Assembly: GCA_007258455.2 (NCBI GenBank)
Contig: VDFB02254978.1
Location: 124,001-188,000 of the forward strand
Direction: 5' to 3'
Length of the DNA: 64,000 nucleotides
From: Sequoia sempervirens
Taxonomy: Eukaryota; Streptophyta; Pinopsida; Cupressales; Cupressaceae
Under the pieces are notes generated by a model. It made no database searches and was not told where the DNA came from. It saw only the letters and a program-made list of their open reading frames with translations. Made by a program: the position numbers and the translations under genes. Shown here piece after piece: positions 51,251 through 63,018 of this stretch (position 1 is its first letter; each line of letters begins with the position of its first letter).

Positions 51251-51540
51251 ACCACATTTGTTTCAGGCATTCGGCACGTCCCTTGTCTATGCTTCCACAT
51301 TTTGTACGAACATCCACCAAACTTTGCAGCGCGGGAAGTTTGGTTTGAATCATACGCGGGAAATGGGCGGTTGACTGCTGACTGCAGTTGTTAACATAAC
51401 TGCTAAGATAAACGGAAACGGAGGCAGTTGAAGCAACGGGAAACTAAGAACTGGATATTGGAATGGTCGGTTAAGAGGGGGGCCCACGACACGTCCACAC
51501 TAAGCAGTCAAAGCTTTGTGTGTGACGTTTAAGCCGGGCC
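51250..51540 (-). repeat. MULE right terminal inverted repeat
   Basis: Reverse complement of 43096-43392 at about 90%. It ends ...TTTAAGCCGGGCC at 51540, next to the target duplication. Its inner end (CATTTTGTACGAAC and inward) is PPR sequence. Confidence 0.93.
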
Positions 51541-52830
51541 ATTTTCAACGGTATAATCAGATCAAGCCTGTGAAACGAAGTAATAGGAAATGTCAGAATC
51601 AGGCCTCCTCTTGGAAGGTAAATGGCTTACACTCGCTGGGAGAATAGCCTTGATAAAAGTTGTTTTGTCTGCCATTTTGATCTACATGATGGCTTGCAAC
51701 CAACTAACATCAAAAGCCTAAGATTCAATTAATAACATCTTAAAGAAGTTTCTCTTGGATGGTTCAAACAGAACAAAAGCGAATTCCGTTAATCCATTGT
51801 AATAAAGAGAAACAATAAGGAGCATGGTGGCACAGTATAATAAATTTAAAGTATCATAACCTAGCCCTGGGCACCAAAATCGTGTGGAAAATGTATGAGA
51901 CACCAGGGAAGCTATGGTGTAGAATACTTCAGAGAAAATATTTGGATTTCCCTGATCGAAGAAGAATCTTCACAGTTGTCAACCCTCCATCGGGCTCTAA
52001 TATTTGGTGTTTCATGTTAGAGTGCAAAAGATTAATTATTGATCATTTAACCCGACAGATAAACGATGGGCATTCAGCTAATTTCTGGTCGGATTCCTGG
52101 AATGGTAATTGATCGATGGAAGAAGACAGTGCTTAATCCCTGGGTGCCTACTCTTCATGCCTCAATAGGGGATAAGGTGGTAGACTATGTGGAGTTTATT
52201 GCTGATGCGGACCATAATTGGGTCTGCCTTGACCAGTTGTCGATCGACGAGGCTGCTAAAACAAGACTTAAAGAAGTAGCCAACTCAGTCAGTATATGCT
52301 CAAATGGGGCATGAGATTGAATTGTCTGGTGTGCCTCAAACTCGAGTTGATATACCGCCAAAATGGGCTATGTGTTGCAATGCTGTAGTCAAGATGGGAA
52401 TTGACCCAAAAAACTTTGCTGGGGAAATGACATTCTGTCGAAGGCGGGTGTCTTCGCTTGGACCACACTACACCGAAGATGTCTCACCAATGATCAACTA
52501 TGGTTGATTGGTATTCAAGGTCCCTCAAGATGCATTATGTGTAAAGCTGCCACAAAAACTGCGGACCACTTCCTACTCAATTATCGGGCTTTGTTGTCGC
52601 TTGCTAGGATTGGCTCCAACACAAATTGTCATGGTTTGACCTCGAGGCTGTGTGATCTAAAAGCATTGTTCAACTCCTGGCCACCACCAAGACACTCATC
52701 TGTATGGGACAAAATTTGGGCGATTGGTCCCTCAATAGTGGTTTGGCACATCTTGAAGGAGATAAATCGAGGAATATTTCAAGACATGGTTGCTTCTAGG
52801 GAAAGGTCATAGATGGGATAGAGAGAGGCA
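51541..52830 (+). pseudogene. LINE RT-to-zinc-finger region, right part (copy B)
   Basis: Continues the LINE after the MULE, starting with the second ATTTTCAAC (51541-51549). It has the same motifs (SANFWSDSWNG, TADHFLL, WDKIWAIGPSIVVWHIL) and the same breaks as copy A. Two one-base indels near 51620-51770 cancel each other relative to A. Confidence 0.88.
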
Positions 52831-52998
52831 TCTACGAATGCATGATGGCTGCCACCAAAAAAATCTACATATGTTGTTCTCTAGTTGGGATGACGTGATC
52901 ATGAAGCGTCTGTTACTCCTCAAAATCCCCACGGGGTTCACTAGTTTGGGGCTCGAAGACAAAAGGAAAAATGCCAAAGTGGTTAGCACCACCCAGTG

Positions 52999-53439
52999 GT
53001 CGTTTAAAAAACTTCGATGGTGCCTCGAAAGGTAACTTGGGCGCCTCGAGTGTGGGTTTCTTGATAAAAAAATGAACATAGTGGGCTCGTTCGGGCCTTA
53101 TCAAGAAAGGTCCCTTGGGCCACTAACAACGTGGCATAATTTGAAGCCCTCAACATTGGTCTCTGCCAATGCTGCTTATAAGGTCTCCATAACATCGACA
53201 TAGAAGGTGATTCAAAAATTTGTATTAAGGCGGTCAAACGCAACCAAATGGCCAATTGGAAGCTTCAATTGTACCTTTTAACTATTCCTTCATCATTGAT
53301 AGGCATCCCGAACTTCACAATCTCCCATATCTTTAGAGAGGTGAATTTAGCGACAAACCTATTAGCAAAACTTAAGCATACAACAATTAATTCCTGTTAT
53401 CTCTGGTTCCCTTTGTGATCCGTGGCCATCGAAACAAAG
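52999..53439 (+). pseudogene. LINE RNase H domain (copy B), inactivated
   Basis: Same as A 10105-10545: FDGASKGNLG, IEGDSK and FREVN...LLAKL with a frameshift and a stop. A few substitutions only. Confidence 0.85.
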
Positions 53440-56055
53440 CAATCGAATTGGACAGTGAATGATCTCCCTCTCTCTCGCCACCTTTCTCTCAGTACTCCAA
53501 GTTAAGACAACCCCTAGGACATCAGATCGCGAGGAAACGTTCACAAAATCCTCTATGGGATTTCCTCTCTGGAATTGCTAATCATATCATGGCTAAGAAG
53601 ACTGATAAATACAGTGAAAATATCTAAGACCCTAGTTGACAAAGACTCCCTAGGCTAGCCATTATGAGAGTGTAGGGCATGCATGAAAACTACTACAAAA
53701 TTGCTAGTTAGACTAGTCCACATAGTATTGAAAACATAAGAATCCAATGATAATTATTTAGCATTTCATTAGGAAATAAATTCCCCAATTGAAGCTCACC
53801 TATTATATCATCATAGGCAATGACAACTTAACTAGTGGATAGTTGATGGTAGAAAAAAACATTGAATGATCCATAGTCTATATCTTACACCAAATCCATA
53901 TAGCTAGAGAGGAAATTAGAGATGATACCAAAGTAGTAAAGTATCTTGGTACCACCTTGAAGATTATCACCTAAAATAGCTTTGAAGGCCCTTTCCAACA
54001 TGGGGCTAGTCCATAGAGAAAATATCCAACATGGGGCTAGTCCGTAGAGAAAATATATGCCGGCAAGGTGAAGTCAATTGGACCTAGAATGAGTGGTTAC
54101 AATTTGTGGAAGTATGTAAATCCTTCTATATCTTTCCATATCACCACTTGTGATAGAATGTAGAGAAGAAGAGTAGGATAACAATTGAAATAGTAAGAGA
54201 CCTTAAATAGTAATGTGCCAACAATCATACAAATGAGGTGAGTAAAGGGAAAACTATTGAATTCACATTTACTATTGATTCAAAGGTAGGTTGTGGTGGT
54301 ATTGTAGAGTTAATGAAATCCTAAATAAAAGAACTTCATATGGAAAATGGATTTAAAAACTAGCTTCCCATAATTGTTGACCACATGGAGTTGTAGGGTG
54401 AGTAAATGAGTAATTTGGCTAAGAAGATTTAATTGGTGCACACACTTCAGCAATTTGAAAGGGTGCATGAAATCAGATTATGTGATCATTACGAAAAATG
54501 ATATCTTTAAATCTTGATATTTTGTGTTTGACGATGATTCATAAACCACAGTTTTTTCAATTTGGTTAATTCTCATATTGGCTAGAATATTTGTAGTTTG
54601 ATTTGCTTCTCTATAACAATCGTTGAATTCATATGAGGAAAAGTCATCCTTATGTTGTGTATGAGACATAAATTAGTAATTTTATTTGAGAAAGAAATTA
54701 GGCTTTTGTTTGGGTAGTGATGACCTACTTGTAGAGAAGAAAAAAGAAAAAATATTAACATTAATTAAAATCATAAAAAAATTTAGAAACTATGTTTTTA
54801 GATCTACAAAAGTCTATTTTTTTGTTTCTCAAAAATGTTATTAATGTGAATAGAAGTGGAGGTAATGTTGCATTTTTCAAATAATTTCAAAAAGTTTGTA
54901 ATTTGGCATTAAACACTACTACACATTTTTGTTAGTAATTACTTCTTTCCAAAAATATTCTAGCTAGATCTATTTTAGATAGACTTGTTGGTTGAATCTA
55001 TTTTGAATAGAAATATTATTATCAAATCTATTTTATAAAAATATGAATCTAACTAGATTGCATCATTGATGATGTCCCAGATTGTACTTAAAATTTGTCC
55101 TAATTGTTTTTAGTTTCCTACTATTAAAATTTCAATGTGATTTTTTTAAAGTTGGAACTAGTTAGGTCACATAATTGATGTGTTATAATTGGGTGAACTA
55201 GTTAGGGTATGGACCTCCTACTTAGAATGTCTATTCAAGATCCCAAACTTGGTTTAGTCATTGTTTAATGTTATTAATATATCCTATATTGCATGATAGA
55301 ATATGATGTCTTAATTCTCCCTAATTGGTCATTTATCTCAAATTTTGTAATAATAAATAGGGGCTAGAATTTCTTTCTTTCTTTAATGTTATCTTTCTCT
55401 AGATTAATCACTTGAAGGTAAGACCTTCTCCCAAGAAAGGAATAATATAAAGATAACATCCATAAGAGAATAAATTACCATAGTAGTCAGCTATAAAGCA
55501 TCTATACAAAAAATGAAGGAACATTAAATTACCATTACAAACATATAATCCAAAAAATAGTGAAAATAGATATAAAATCATAAATGCCACTCCCTACAAA
55601 CACCACAACCATAACCAAAAACATCATAAATAGCAAGGAAATCAAAACTCTCCAATACAAAAATCTTGAATTATCTACCACATTACAATCCACTAGGTAT
55701 CCAACGTCTATTGCATCAACGTTCTACTTTACATCCCTTAAGACACTACCAACTACGGGATCAGGTGATGAGAACCCACTTCATGAAATAGATCCTTCTT
55801 ATGCTAATCACTATGGATCTTATTTGCACAAAAAATTAGAATTGTGAAGTTGCTAGAGACCTCTAGAAAACACTATAAATTATCATGAAAGTTGTCAACA
55901 CCTTCCCTACATTTACACAAGAATCATGAAAAAATAACTTGCAATGAATAACTTCAATTCTTCATTGTCTATAGATATAAATCTTAACACCATCACTAAT
56001 AATTTTCTTCCACATTTACTACCACCTCTTCCTTAAACTTCAACACCACCATATC
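53440..56055. other. Unassigned AT-rich interval (copy B)
   Basis: Matches A 10546-13160, including the 31-bp tandem duplication (53995-54056) and the weak RNase H-like tail on the minus strand (54478-54669). No gene is supported. Confidence 0.6.
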
Positions 56056-56064
56056 CTTTGAAAT

Positions 56065-56745
56065 GTGTAGGAAATATAAAGCATATAATCTATACACTCT
56101 AAAGTATGACAAAACTTTGGAATTTCACCCGATTATACCCTATTCCAAAGCTCCCATTTTGGCAGAAATTGGATTCCAAAGCCTTTTCAACAAATCCATT
56201 TTGTTAATATCCTGCAATCAGGTGTTCGATGAGAACACACTTCTTTGAGGCACTCTGTCAAACAGTTCACGTGCCTTGTCTATGCTTTCACATTTTGCAT
56301 ATCCTGCAATCATGGCCTTCTGTCAAACAGTTCAGTTCACGTGCCTTGTCCATTCTTACAATATTTGTAGGGCAGTTGCAGCTACAAGATCTGACAAAAT
56401 CCCCCTATCGCTTATACTGTGATGGATGTTCATACCCTGTTCCAGAGCTCCCATTTTCGCATAGGCTGGGAGGATGCTGGCAGAGGTTGCGGAGTCTGGC
56501 GTTACACCTGCCTATCGCATTTGGTTGAACATTACAAAATCATTTTTAACAAACGTATTTTGTGCATATCCTGCAATCATAGTATTCCATGAAACCACAT
56601 TTCTTTGAGGCAATCAGTCAAACAGTTCTCGTACCTTGTCTATGCTTCCACATTTTGCATACATGTATACCAGAGCATTTCCATGTGTAATATCTGACCA
56701 TAATCGGGCTGGGCTGGTCTGTGAAAATAGCTCAGCAGCAAGGTA
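56065..56745 (-). pseudogene. PPR gene fragments, antisense (copy B)
   Basis: Counterpart of A 13170-13850 with the same stops and repeated CACGTGCCTTGTC blocks. It confirms that the PPR fragment and older MULE junction predates the duplication. Confidence 0.85.
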
Positions 56746-56965
56746 TTCCATGACAAGTGCGAGGCAGACAGGAATGGTTTTCGCCATACGCTTTGTTTTA
56801 TGCCATCACATCCACCGAACTACGCGGGAACAATATTTTAATTCCACCGGTAACGGTAACTAACCATTTGAACGGGAATGGACGGAACGGATTTCGGAGG
56901 AAGGAATGGGCCCACACCATCCACCTAAGCAGTCAAAGCTTAGTGTGTGATGGTTAAGCCCAGCC
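56746..56965 (+). mobile_element. Right end of the older MULE (copy B)
   Basis: Counterpart of A 13851-14070. It ends TTAAGCCCAGCC at 56965. Confidence 0.72.
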
Positions 56966-57540
56966 ATGCTGGTGCCCAGATTCTAAGGCTCTTTTCGAAG
57001 AACTCGAATGAGATGGTTGCAATGATAGAGAAAATCGTTGGGCCTGATTGTTGGGCCGGGGGTCCCTTAAAGGATGCAAACGTATATGGCTCGTTTTCGA
57101 CTAACCTGATCCAAGGTTCGAGTTTCAAAGAGCTTGCCAAAGTATATGTGGTGGCTCTGCTGAAAGACAAGGATGTTCCGAGGGCACTGCAGGTGATTGA
57201 AAACATCGATACCATGCCTAAAGGGGGGCGGGTGGCAGGCCTATCTGATGCTAATGCGGCCAAGAGAAAAAAGACGATATTTTTGAGGCCCTTTCTCTAT
57301 ACAAAGACGAGATTTGCATGAGTAATATGGAGACATTTTTCTTCTTCCTACGCAACCATGCTGATTTGTTGGGATCTACTCTGTCTGTTCGGGCCGCTGA
57401 GTTGGCCAAGGGGATTTGTTCCTTGAAATCCCTAAAATCATGAATGTTTTATCACGGTCCAATATGTAATTCTGAAATTTTGATATTAATACACAGGGGC
57501 TACCCTCACTTGTAGCACTTATTTACCCCAAAATAAAAAA
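56966..57540 (+). mobile_element. LINE-like 3' end with poly(A) (copy B)
   Basis: Counterpart of A 14071-14645. The A-run is broken by a T (CCCCAAAATAAAAAAATAAA), so it differs in length from A. Confidence 0.55.
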
Positions 57541-58242
57541 ATAAAAAAATTATAACTAATATTTAGGAGAAGGAATATAATTTTAGACTTTCTTATTTTT
57601 AGAAGGATTTCAAATAGAAGTTACAAGATAAATTAGAATAAATATAAAACAATTCAATTATAAACAATTTATAAGATTTTTTAATAATATAATCAAATTT
57701 TACTATATTTTAGTATGTCAATAATTATTTTCATATATGTTTACTTCAATATCTTAAATTATATTCTATAATCTATCATATAAATAATTTTATAGACTAA
57801 TACACAAACACACAAATATTATAAATACTAACCAATGGATAACAAATATGCACCAAACCATATTTACAATTATATATAAGAACACCCAACACACATAACT
57901 AATAATTTAAAAAACAAAACAAATATTTAAACCAACAATACTAAAAATGACTTAAAATTAAGTGCATAGATTCACAATTGAAAGAACAGATAAGAAATAC
58001 TGTCAAATGTAAATCATGAAGTTTCATTCCATATCTTAAACATACAAACTTATAGATTTTCTTCCTTCCTCCTTTACCTATCTCTTTTGTAGAAGTTCAA
58101 CTTTCAAAGAGTGCCCAAACTAACAGGGATGATGATGGAAGGCATTTCTTTCTATTCATCAACAGTATCTTCAAAACTACTGTCAAACATTAAAGCAGTC
58201 TTCACTATCATATTCTTTGGAAGAATCCTCACATGGATTACC

Positions 58243-58578
58243 TTAACTGTCACAAATTTTATGATAGTAATTGTCAATGTCTGTATCACTATCTTCTTCA
58301 TCATCCTCTGCAGTTGCATAATTTTCATTCTCCTCCTCCTCCTCCTCAGAATAGTCATTATCACTGTTGCAAACATAATAATAATATGCAGGGTCCTGAT
58401 ACTCATCTTTTTCATATTCTTTCAAAACCTGTTTAATAAATTCATCACTTAATCTTTCTTCTTCTTGTTCACTACTGTCCTCTTCAATTTCATCCTCCTC
58501 TAAGCTTCCAACATTGTATGGAAATCCTTTGATGAAGGTCATATGGCACTCATGATCCCACCCAAATTTCTCAGCCTC
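58243..58578 (-). CDS. Acidic-protein exon, open in copy B
   Basis: Minus-strand frame of 111 codons plus TAA from the possible acceptor at 58579 to the stop at 58243. It starts EAEKFGWDHECH, then the acidic tract (EEDEIEEDSSEQEEE), DPAYYYYVC, EEEEEENENYATAEDDEED, and ends YYHKICDS. It lacks the 10-bp insertion of copy A, so the frame continues to a plausible C-terminus. No domain recognised. It could be the last exon of a host gene or of a gene fragment carried by a repeat. Confidence 0.45.
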   Translation of the reverse strand, partial: EAEKFGWDHECHMTFIKGFPYNVGSLEEDEIEEDSSEQEEERLSDEFIKQVLKEYEKDEYQDPAYYYYVCNSDNDYSEEEEEENENYATAEDDEEDSDTDIDNYYHKICDS

Positions 58579-58738
58579 CTACAATAATTGGAAACAAAGC
58601 AATACCGATCAGTCCTATTCCTTTGAATTGAGAGACCAATAACTATTTCTGATGTGGATGAAAGATTATTGAAGATGGATCTAACTTACATTGGAACACA
58701 TCAACATGAGAACACACATTATAAAGTACAGATTGCAA

Positions 58739-58876
58739 CTTACATTGGAAATTTGAGTTGGTTTTCTTTGCAGTTCGATATTGTGTTTCCATTTCTTCTT
58801 CAATGGTGGTGAGGTCGCAAGGATTCATAGCTTTTAATTCAGCAAAGAATGGCCTGTTTGTTTGGCAGTGGCTCTT
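58739..58876 (-). CDS. Possible upstream exon of the acidic-protein gene (copy B)
   Basis: Counterpart of A 15853-15990, with LATIEEE changed to LTTIEEE. Splice signals are the same. The direct join to the next exon is out of phase, as in A. Confidence 0.3.
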
Positions 58877-61310
58877 TCACATACCATGTTGGGTAAGGTT
58901 GAAACAGATGATGAAAAAGTTTGTTTTGTTTTATTGTGGATTAACTTTATGGTTTGCCTTTTATGAGGACAATAGTACACCGATTTTCTACTGTGGTAAT
59001 GCACCGCTTTATATCCATCGAAATTTGAAGGGCTCATCAGCTTCCTCTACGTCACAAGATGAATCACAGAAATTGAAGATGAAGAGACCAGGTGGCCATA
59101 TTCACATTACTTCATTCTTTATTTAAATTTGGAATCTAATTAATAGAGGTATGTCCAATTACTTTTCAGTTGTTGTTTAGTTGCGAATAAATGGTGAAGA
59201 TGATGGTATGTTTCTCCAATCAATGTTCAAAATCTTGAAGCATGATTGGAACAGGTTCAAATTATGGGTGACTTTCATAGATAGGATCTCCCTTTTTGTG
59301 ATTGTTTTAGAGAATGATACCTTGTGATTTAAATATGCTTACTGATCATATTATAATCTCCCTATTTAAAAAATAAAGATATCTATATTTATGTAGTCTA
59401 ATTATATTTATAAAAAATCTTAAACAAATAAGAAATTGACTTAAAGATTAGAGTATGTTTTTTTAATTGAATAAATTAGATTATAGTCAAATAAATAAAT
59501 TAAATTATGTTAATATCTTATTGTTTTTTAGCCCAAATATTATGAGCTTGTTCAAAAAAAGGGGTATATATTTGTGAAAGAATTTATTTTTTCTAAGATG
59601 TTATTTAGGTTAATGAAATAATATTAATAATAAATATATAATTAATTTTAATATTAAGTTAGACGAATATTAGAATAATAAATATTAATTAAAAATTATA
59701 TGAAAATGAAGAATATATTTAGTTTTTGGAATGATGGTGAAGATTAAGTTTGACGTAAGAGAACTCAATTGTTTAGATATACAAAAATAAGTGTATCTAA
59801 TCTGTCAATTATTTGGAATTATGTATATGGACTTCAGATTTTCTATGAATTGATTTTATTGTTCTAGGTCAATCTTACATCACTCAAATCTTGTCTTTCA
59901 GACATAACCCTAATCTAGCATAGTGCAAATTATGATATGATTTGTTCTAATTCCTACTTTCTACTAACACATGAGGATTGATGATATTTAGAAATATCTT
60001 GGGAAGATTGTTGAATTGTGAGAATTCATGTTGTCCTTGGTCAACCCCCTTGAATGGTTGGATTTACAATCTTAGCAAGTGTCGGAAAAAACAAGAAAAT
60101 GTCTAAGTGATCTAGGATACAAATACTAATGCATGTATTATTATTTTTAATGAACCAAGTCAAAATGCTCCTAATAAATCCTCTTTGATGTTATAGGATC
60201 TCAAATGATAATACAATGGTGAATTAATGCTCCAATAAATGTCTTTAAATACCAAAATATAATGAATTAATGCACAAATGTGTACCAATTCAACTCCTAA
60301 TAACTACGATGAAAGGGTGGAGCTTGGTCTATTGAATTTTAAATTTTAAATTTTAAAATTTGGCTAAATCTACATTGTGTTGGATCACTCTTACTTGCCA
60401 CATAAATGACTCAGGATGGGGAAACACAAGATATTGTGGTAGGGACTAGATTCATGAAAATTTAGGCTAACGATGAGGTACATGCATAATTGCATATATA
60501 TGGTTGGGATATGGTCAAATGCATAGAAACATGCAAAAGTAAGAGTAATCGAGGATGCATAATAATTGGGGAAGGAGCCAATCTTAGCACAAAACTATGT
60601 CACATGTCACTATGTAATTTTATCAAGAAAACCTCTCAAAATGGGTCCAAGACTAATTGGGAATTGACATGGGCATACAAAGTTCATCATTACAATACTT
60701 TGTAGTGATTTTCTAGTTCTTTATTCCAATATTTTTACCTTCATTAAATTATTATTTTTTAATATTTATTGTTATGATATATATGTATGTGTACGTACAT
60801 GCATACATATACATACATATATGTAGGGTCTAAATTTAGGGGTGTCATTGGATAAGAAAGAGTATAGCACATTAGTTCATAATGACTATTTAATATTAAT
60901 ATATATCTCTAGGTATTAGGGATAAAGAGAGTAATTATATTAATATTTTTCTTAGGTATTGAAGGTAAGAAATGCAAATTGTTGGGGTTGGGTCTAACAA
61001 ATATGAAGTTGGGTGTATATGTATATATGTGTATGCATGTATATATAGTACACAAACATATAAATGCATATAAATATGCATGCAAATATACATGTATGCA
61101 TACACACACATATTTGCTTTGGCTTTTATGAGGCTAACGGAATTGGTTATGTTCTTCATGTAGGGATTGCACACATCTTGTCTAGTCCTAAGTAAATGAA
61201 ATGATGAAGGTGTTTGTACACCATAAAAAGAAAGATTTGACTTATGTACACATTGTAGGAAAATATAGAAGGTAAATAGTAAATGACTCTCCTTGTGAAC
61301 TTCCACCAAG
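58877..61310. other. AT-rich interval, no gene supported (copy B)
   Basis: Matches A 15991-18420 with small indels near 59180 and 60330. The same TACATA microsatellites are at about 60775-60825 and 61010-61110. Confidence 0.6.
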
Positions 61311-61320
61311 AGCTTTCATT

Positions 61321-61500
61321 ATATATATATGAGGTTAATAGATACTCTATTTATAAGGTTGTAACACACACACACACACGTTACAACTATATATATATGT
61401 TACAACCTTATTATATATATATATATATTATATAAGGTTGTAACATGTATATATATATATTATATAGTTGTAACATGTGTGTGTATATATATCTATTAAC

Positions 61501-61566
<66 letters not shown>

Positions 61567-61785
61567 GGTTGTAACATGTATATATATATTATATAATTGT
61601 AACATATATATATATATATATACATGTTACAACCTTATTATATATATAATAAGGAACTTGTAACATGTATGGATGTGTATATACATATATATTATAAGGT
61701 TGTAACATATATGTGTGTATATATATCTATTAACCTCATATATATATAAGGTTAATAGATACTCTATTTATAAGGTCGTAACATG
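61321..61785. repeat. AT-dinucleotide and inverted-motif array (copy B)
   Basis: Same layout as A 18430-18850, but with an unbroken TA run of about 60 bp (61503-61562) where A has a short one. Its reading frames (Tyr-Ile repeats) are artefacts. Confidence 0.85.
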
Positions 61786-63018
61786 TTAACTCTAAATAAG
61801 ATTTTTTTAATTTTTATGGGTAGACATGAGATAGGTGTACAATTATATTTCTAGTTTCTTGCAATTTATCCTATGCCACATGTATTTTTTATTTTCTTGA
61901 TCTAGACATGTAAAGGAACTCAAAAATAAACAAATATCTACATCAAATATTTTTTACAAATTAAGGTGGGAAAAGCGTCCCATTCCCATAGTTCATAGAA
62001 ACAACTTCAAAACGAGTTTAATATAACAACATCAAAAGGCTTCACCAACACACCCAAACTTAGAGCAAAAAGAAAGCCACAAAAAAAACCTAAAGGGCTA
62101 AGAAGCAACCACATAAGTAGTCTTTGTGGAGGCTCATTAGAGCATTCCACTCATTAGCTAGAAAGTTCACCTTCTCATTCCACACTTCTAGATCTTCTTC
62201 CTCATTGTCCTTCTTAGCAACCATGATATTTTTTAGCTTCTTTTTATCTTTGTGTCTCTTTTCTTCCATATTTCTCTTCCTAAAAAATTTCCATTGTCGT
62301 ATTCAAACACTACATCATTTCCTTTGTTATAGTCAAACCCTAGCCACCATGTCCTCCAACTACATAATTATTTTGTCCAATTTTTTTTTTTTAAAGTATT
62401 AGTTTCTTATTTGGTGTTGGAATTTTTTCATTATTTTTGTTACCCCTTGTCCTCTGAATTTGTGTGTTCTCCCTCTACTAATCACTACTCCCTTTCATGT
62501 CCCTCTATTGTTCATTATTCACCATTTGATAAGGTTTTGAAAGAGGTTTAGATTCAAGAACCAATAAGACCTAGTCATCCCTTACTATCCTCTTGGCAGA
62601 TACTTTTGGCTGAGTTGGAATTATTTCCTAAAGGAAAAATGGTACCAAAAATATTATAAGTAGGTTCAGTATCCTTTGGGTCACTACCTTTCCCCAATTC
62701 AAAGAGCACCTCTTGGATGCTTATGTCCTTGTTAATTTTAAATTTTATTTTTTTACTATCACTTTCTTGCATGTTGATAGCCACCAAGTGAATAGACCTT
62801 CTTTTGTGTTTCTCCTCATTGCTTTCCTTATTTCTAGTCTTGTACCTACATCACATAGTCTTTGATTAGAGGTAAAAAATGGGTTTTGAAGGGGCCCAAA
62901 ACCCTTTACAAAAAAGAGTAGCTGAAACTAAAGAAAACTACATAAAGTATATATCATCCCATACACAACACAATATTAGCGAGACAACAACCAAAAAGGA
63001 GGAACACAAACAAAAAAA
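61786..63018. other. Interval without a supported gene (copy B)
   Basis: Counterpart of A 18851-20083. The same two low-complexity frames are conserved (62124-62402 plus, 62575-62787 minus). Confidence 0.5.

Larger units (their letters stand above)
43096..51540. mobile_element. Mutator-like element (MULE), 8445 bp, with PPR cargo
   Basis: Flanked by the 9-bp target duplication ATTTTCAAC (43087-43095 and 51541-51549); copy A has one copy at the empty site (8647-8655). Long terminal inverted repeats of about 295 bp begin GGCC(T/C)G(A/G)CTTAAACGTC. A 9-bp duplication with long TIRs is the Mutator signature. No transposase is visible, so the element is non-autonomous. Inside are PPR fragments, a decayed Copia RT, and a LINE ORF1 fragment. 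These pieces carry many lesions although the insertion is younger than the A/B split, so the element very probably moved with its dead cargo already inside. The parts that are not listed separately show no gene. Confidence 0.93.

Noticed and set aside
61428..61663. Tyr/Ile-repeat ORFs on both strands
   Set aside because: Translations of a TA microsatellite; no start context or conservation other than the repeat.
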